Shown here: positions 59,755 to 64,000 of the stretch, piece after piece
Layout of the letters: every line of letters starts with the position of its first letter
Position numbering within the stretch: position 1 is the stretch's first letter
NCBI GenBank assembly: GCA_907165275.2
Contig: OU015651.1
Location: 3,122,501-3,186,500 of the forward strand
DNA: 64,000 nt
Direction: 5' to 3'
Origin: Zygaena filipendulae
Taxonomy: Eukaryota; Arthropoda; Insecta; Lepidoptera; Zygaenidae
The notes under the pieces: generated by a model
What the model was told of the DNA's origin: nothing
Databases searched by the model: none
The model's input: only the letters and a program-made list of their open reading frames with translations
Program-made: the position numbers and the translations under genes

Positions 59755-60408
59755 TTAAAAATAAGCGCGTTATTGAATACTGACAGTTATTTCAGGGTAT
59801 TCTCGTGTAAACAAGAAAAAAAATTGCAATTTACTAATAATTTTTTATTAAGAAAAATGTGGGTCCCTAGAACAGTACAGGCAGGCAAACAAAAAAATTC
59901 ACAATCTGGATTTAACCCTATGGCAGAAAATACGACTATACAACTTTTTCATCGCCAGCGAATCGACTTAAATATTTACAGAATGTATCTACTTTAAAAA
60001 CGGTGTGGTTTTAGGCAATTGAAATCAATATAGCACACATTAATTTTAAGTACCTAGCTAAACTTCAAATAATTATCATTAATTTCCGCAACACAGCATT
60101 AGGCTACGTTTCCACCAAAGATGTGCAAGGCAGCTGGGCGGTGCGAGGATGTCTCGAGGCTGTGAAACGCGTGAGTGTTTCCACGGGAGATGTGCTAAGC
60201 CGCTGAGCGGTGCGAGGATACGTAGCGACGCTGTGAAATGTATGTTATACACTACACATGTACCTCTGACAAATACCGTTCAGTGACCAGGCGCGGATCT
60301 ACGGGGGGAGTGGGTGCATTTTCCCCCCCTGACTAAATTAGTACCTACTTTAATCAGACCTTATAAAAATCTCTGACCCTGTAAATTCCTCTGTGATACT
60401 TGTTGTAG

Positions 60409-60548
60409 TCTATGGTTACGTATAAAAAATAGATTAATAATAATTGTCTATTGGATTGCGTGGCCAGAACTAGAATGGAGTAATAAAGTTATATCTAATT
60501 AAAGTCAAGTGCTTGTTTTGATTAATAAAGAACCCTAACGCACGTAGC
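60409..60548 (+). repeat. Left direct repeat of the gypsy-like remnant (probable LTR part)
   Basis: GTCTATGGTTACGTAT, GCGTGGCCAGAACTAGAATG and CAGACAAAGCATA are shared in order with 62734-62862. The true 5' limit is not visible. Confidence 0.55.
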
Positions 60549-60625
60549 AGACAAAGCATAGTGTCATAAGTAGTGTCACAAGTTCGCAATTAATGATCTA
60601 GAGTCTTTAAAGCCGAAAATAAACC

Positions 60626-61500
60626 GTGAGTACAATGTCTGACAAATTGTTCATTGCCCAAATGAAACCGTTGCTCATACAAAAAAAAGGCGACAACGCA
60701 GCCGAGAAATGGAAAAATTGGAAATTGAGATTCGTTATGGATGCGAATGAGATTAACAAATATTCACCATCAAAACAATCAGCGATTTTATCAAATGCGA
60801 TTGGTGATGATGGAATTGACATAATAGTTTCGGTATTGTTAGGACACGCACAACGGTTACTGAAATTTTAGAAAAAAATTATGAAAAATTTAGCCCACAC
60901 ACAAACATTACCGTGGAGAGATATAATTTCTTTATAAGAATGCAAAAATCAGACGAAACGTTAGATGAATATCTGACGGTAACTTAGCAGTTGGATGTGA
61001 ATTTGAGAATCCAAAAGAGTCATTAATAAAGGGCATGTTAGTAATCGGCATAAAAAACTCCCACATAAAGGAAAGACTTCTCCAAGAATAGAATTTAAAG
61101 GTTGAAAAGACGATGAAAATAGCAAAAAGCCTTTAACTCTCCCATGAACGCTCGAACAAATTGGCCCAGAAGTTAGAACGAAACGCATGGTACTGCAGTC
61201 CAAGCGATTGTAGAAAAAAAATTAAACATAATAGATCTACATCCAATCAGCGGAACAATAACGGCTACAGACATCAGTCATCATTAGAAAAGTTACCAAT
61301 GAAGCAAGCAGGTTACCAATGAAGAAAAAATGCTCCAGATGTGGCCAACATCATAGATATAAATGTCCAGCCGAAGAAAAAACATGTAGTAATTGCAAAA
61401 AGAGGAATCATTCGCACAGTATTGTTTCTTCAAACATGAGCAAGAGCAACATCAAGTATGAACAGAAAAAAATTTTTTTTTCAGATAAATTCGTTATATA
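60626..61500 (+). pseudogene. Decayed gag of a Ty3/gypsy-like retroelement
   Basis: A capsid-like region is followed by a zinc-knuckle region. The first frame (60626-60868) is lost by a frameshift near 60845, and the homologous sequence continues in another frame with further stops. At 61319-61410 the frame shows CSRCGQHHRYKCPA and TCSNCKKRNH, zinc-knuckle type cysteine/histidine spacing as in gypsy-like gag proteins. Gag binds genomic RNA and forms particles in active elements; this copy cannot do so. The downstream protease and reverse-transcriptase pieces confirm the assignment. Confidence 0.65.
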
Positions 61501-61529
61501 ATTCCTTAAATAATGACAATATTAATAAT

Positions 61530-61916
61530 TAAGACTGGCAGATCAACCTAATTTAAAAAATTATAAATTTAAATGTCAAATTGATACAGGAGCGGAAATA
61601 AGCAATCAAACTCTTGACAGAATATGCAAGAATACTCATATCATCATGTAAATGTTAAAATTTTACGCATAATATTTTCATTTTCAGGACAACTAGTGCC
61701 AAATCTAGGTACCTGTTTCCTAAACTGCAAATTTGGAAATGGTCTGTTTGCAAAATTGTACTTCATTGTAGTTGAATGTGAATGCAACAATCATCGGTCA
61801 CAAGTCATGTGAACAATTGGGTATTGTCAAAAAAGTGTTCGGAGTGCAAGACAAGCTCAACGAATGGTCAGTACAGGATATTGTTAATAAATACTCTAAT
61901 ACATTTGAAGGGTTAG
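61530..61916 (+). pseudogene. Decayed aspartic protease region of the gypsy-like element
   Basis: IDTGAEIS is readable at about 61580-61603, matching the DTGA active-site motif of retroelement proteases. The following sequence shifts frame repeatedly. It is interrupted at 61917 by a MITE; the FEGLG motif just before the break continues past the insertion, as in gypsy polyproteins. Confidence 0.6.
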
Positions 61917-62255
61917 GGTCTATTTATACTAGCGCAGAGTCGAAACGCATCGAAGCGTCTATCCAAAACCGAACATAACAAATTCAACCTTAACTCCATA
62001 GCGTAACGCACACTTTACTTCTGAGATTTTAAAAAGACGCGCGCATTCTTCGGAATTCACAATTTTACACACGTCTCAGCTACGAGTGTCAACTGGCAAG
62101 TGATTCAATAGCACTGCTGTTGATGCCCATTACTACACGTAAGAGTGCACGCGTATTCTAGCGAATACTCATGCATTCGTACGGCTTCGCTTTAGTTGTA
62201 AAGAATTGGACGCTTCGATGCTCTTCGACTCTGCGCTAGTATAAATTGACCCTTG
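61917..62255. mobile_element. PIF/Harbinger-like MITE inserted in the gypsy remnant
   Basis: About 50-bp inverted ends: GGGTCTATTTATACTAGCGC at the left and the inverted GGGTCAATTTATACTAGCGC at the right. Flanks TTA and TTG approximate a 3-bp TWA-type target. The interior (CATGCATTCGTACGGCTTCG etc.) is non-coding. Confidence 0.7.
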
Positions 62256-62740
62256 GATGTTTACCGTATAAAGCTCATCTAGACATTGATAACATTGCAG
62301 TGTGCAACCTAAAACATGTCCAGTGCGTAGAATTCTTTATTCGTTACAAGATCGTCTCAAGGATGAATTAAAAAGTATGGAACAACTTAAGGTCATTGAA
62401 AAGGTAGAAAAGTCAACAAAATGGGTGAATTCTATAGTAATAGTCGAAAAACCTTAAGGAAAATTAAGAGTTTGTTTAGACCTCAGATATCTGAACAAGG
62501 CAATAAAAAGACCTCATTATCGGTATCCTACGTTTGATGATTTAAGATCACAGAGTATTGGACTATTTGCTTGGATTCAGAAAGCAGCGACTTGTGTACA
62601 TTCAACACACCTTACGGTAGGTACAAATTTCTAAGACTACCTTACGGAATTAATTCTAGTGGTGAAATTTTACGACTGTGAATGAATTGTTCGTTATAAG
62701 GTTATAATCTTATTTGTTGACGATGTACTACTTGTCTATG
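62256..62740 (+). pseudogene. Decayed reverse-transcriptase region of the gypsy-like element
   Basis: Readable motifs include LRVCLDLRYLNKAIKRPHY at about 62464-62520 and FVDDVLLVYG at about 62710-62742, the YLN and catalytic DD regions of Ty3/gypsy reverse transcriptases. Stops and frameshifts interrupt it, and a piece between the two motifs is missing. The rest of pol (RNase H, integrase) is absent: the FVDD segment runs straight into the right direct repeat, which points to an internal deletion. Confidence 0.65.
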
Positions 62741-62862
62741 GTTACGTATTAAAAATAGATTAAGAATTGTTTATTAGATGGCGTGGCCAGAACTAGAATG
62801 GAGTAATAAGTGCCTATTTTAATTAATAAAGAACCTTAACCCACGTAACAGACAAAGCATAC
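62734..62862 (+). repeat. Right direct repeat of the gypsy-like remnant (probable LTR part)
   Basis: About 130 bases colinear with 60409-60548, including GCGTGGCCAGAACTAGAATG and AATTAATAAAGAACC. Confidence 0.55.
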
Positions 62863-63152
62863 TTTTTCGTGGTGCAACCAAAATTGCCCCCCCCCCCCCT
62901 CCTCCCCCCTCAATTATATCCTAGATCCGCGCCTGATTGTGACTGCAATTTTTTAAACCCCGACGCACACGGAATCGCAAGATACACGTGTGAATGCTTA
63001 AACAATGTAGGTATGAGCATTCGCATGTGAAAGCCCGGGGTGTTATAAGTTTTCACTTGTGTCCCTACTCCTTAGCACATATCCCTCGCACACATTTGCA
63101 TGTACCACAGATAATATAATACCTCAGAGTAAATATACTAATAATACTATAT

Positions 63153-63387
63153 GGACGCAGATAAGCAATAACATGTTAACCCACAAAACGAAATTATTGA
63201 TTCAAAACGATTTATTGAAAGTTAGAGAACGTTTTTTAATTATGTGTTTAGCTTATTACATTGTTTAAATACGTAACTAAATATTGAACTTAAAAATGTT
63301 GAAACAAAATGGCGCTATACTTTTAAAACGTTAATTTACTCAAAATTTCTCCAGTGTGGGTTAACACACTATTGCTTATCTATGTCC
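63153..63387 (+). mobile_element. GGAC...GTCC MITE, copy 4, with 4-bp target duplication
   Basis: GGACGCAGATAAGCAATAAC to ATTGCTTATCTATGTCC; ATAT flanks at 63149-63152 and 63388-63391. It lies inside the outer TIR element of 60102-63508. Confidence 0.83.
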
Positions 63388-63510
63388 ATATATACTAGCA
63401 TGTACAAAAACCACGCTCCGCTGAGCCATTTCCACTACACCTCGGCTGAGTGAGGCAAAAATTAAGTGATTCCTACCATCCTCGCACATCTCTGCTGGAA
63501 ACGCAGCCTA

Positions 63511-64000
63511 GATTATAATTAACCACTAGATAATTAATTAAACACGTCATAAATTAAGACAAAGTTCAGAGATCCATAAACTAATATTTTCTTCTTTTAG
63601 GTACTGAAACTTTCCCTTCGATAGTTTTTTTTTAATAATTAATTAATCATAAGAGAATGTTGCTATATTTTGAGTTTTTCCTAAAATTATTCTTAAGAAA
63701 ATCAGCACGTTAAAACGCTTTATAATCATGGCAACGATCACGTGACGACACGCGCAATACTTCACGCCAGAAAACGACCCAACGTAAATTGTATAAAAGA
63801 GTTTTAGTAAAATACTAGACCTTATGACATAAGTACAATGAAAACTCGACCTTGTTTGTTTGCACGTATTTTATCTTTCAGACTAATTTTGGAATAAAAT
63901 AACGCAGTTAGTTTCGTATCAAGAGCGGTTTCAACAGTGCTTGCTCTTCATTCACTGGCGTCAGATGCCAGGACATGTGTGATGGTAATCTTTTCAATTA
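63511..64000. other. No feature recognised at the right edge
   Basis: AT-rich sequence, no coding or repeat signal that I could support. Confidence 0.35.

Larger units (their letters stand above)
60288..62935. mobile_element. hAT-like terminal repeats CAGGCGCGGATCTA enclosing a gypsy remnant
   Basis: CAGGCGCGGATCTA at 60288 and TAGATCCGCGCCTG ending at 62935, with G-run / C-run subterminal sequence. Flanking octamers TCAGTGAC and ATTGTGAC agree at five of eight places, so an old hAT duplication is possible but unproven. Confidence 0.55.
60102..63508. mobile_element. Outer TIR element with TA flanks (nest of transposons)
   Basis: GGCTACGTTTCCACCAAAGA at the left and the inverted GGCTGCGTTTCCAGCAGAGA at the right share about 28 bases. 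TA lies at 60100-60101 and 63509-63510. A second related GTTTCCAC...GCGGTGCGAGGA block is at 60176-60218. Everything between is later insertion plus element DNA. Confidence 0.6.

Noticed and set aside
1..64000. CRISPR arrays or bacterial operons
   Set aside because: No regularly spaced identical repeats with unique spacers and no ribosome-binding-site-led gene clusters; the tandem repeats seen are eukaryotic duplications.

Overview
The window looks like nuclear DNA from a moth or butterfly. It is AT-rich and full of TAGGTACCTAC-type simple sequence. It carries many copies of a short repeat whose core reads GCGGTTTCACCCGCG, familiar from lepidopteran genomes, together with many small inverted-repeat DNA transposons and tRNA-derived SINEs. 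There is no sign of bacterial gene organisation. Most open reading frames are accidental, either inside repeats or as shadows of one GC-rich exon.

One protein-coding gene is well supported, on the minus strand. Its first coding exon is at 36854-36968, the second at 8055-8198 and the third, large and very GC-rich, at 5696-7470. All have proper GT/AG borders, and the phases agree (1, 1, 0). Spliced, they give 678 codons without a stop. The 3' end of the gene lies beyond base 1. The protein is Ser/Pro/Arg-rich and probably mostly disordered, with a long proline run, one charged helical stretch and several short patches that look conserved. I do not recognise the family with confidence. Intron 1 is about 28.7 kb and makes up almost half of the window. 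A CpG-rich stretch just upstream (about 37080-37350) is the likely promoter and 5' leader.

The rest is a mobile-element landscape. Bases 1-5600 hold two inverted copies of a 1.3-kb element (third copy at 40.6-41.9 kb) that contains a roughly 430-bp near-perfect hairpin. Intron 1 holds four MITEs with clean target-site duplications, a dead jockey-type LINE, a tRNA-SINE and two tiny hairpin insertions (40 and 63 bp), each with an exact 8-bp duplication. Upstream of the gene (37.4-64 kb) I see no supported gene, only one weak candidate exon at 51.55 kb. This part contains a 221-bp TA-flanked palindromic MITE, a 0.93-kb TIR element, a threefold tandem SINE-like array and, at 60.1-63.5 kb, nested transposons around a decayed Ty3/gypsy remnant.

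Four copies of one 236-bp MITE (GGAC...GTCC termini) each have an exact 4-bp target duplication, and the three copies of the large hairpin show arm-to-arm sequence covariation. These, with the micro-hairpin insertions and the unrecognised gene, are the most interesting parts of the window.
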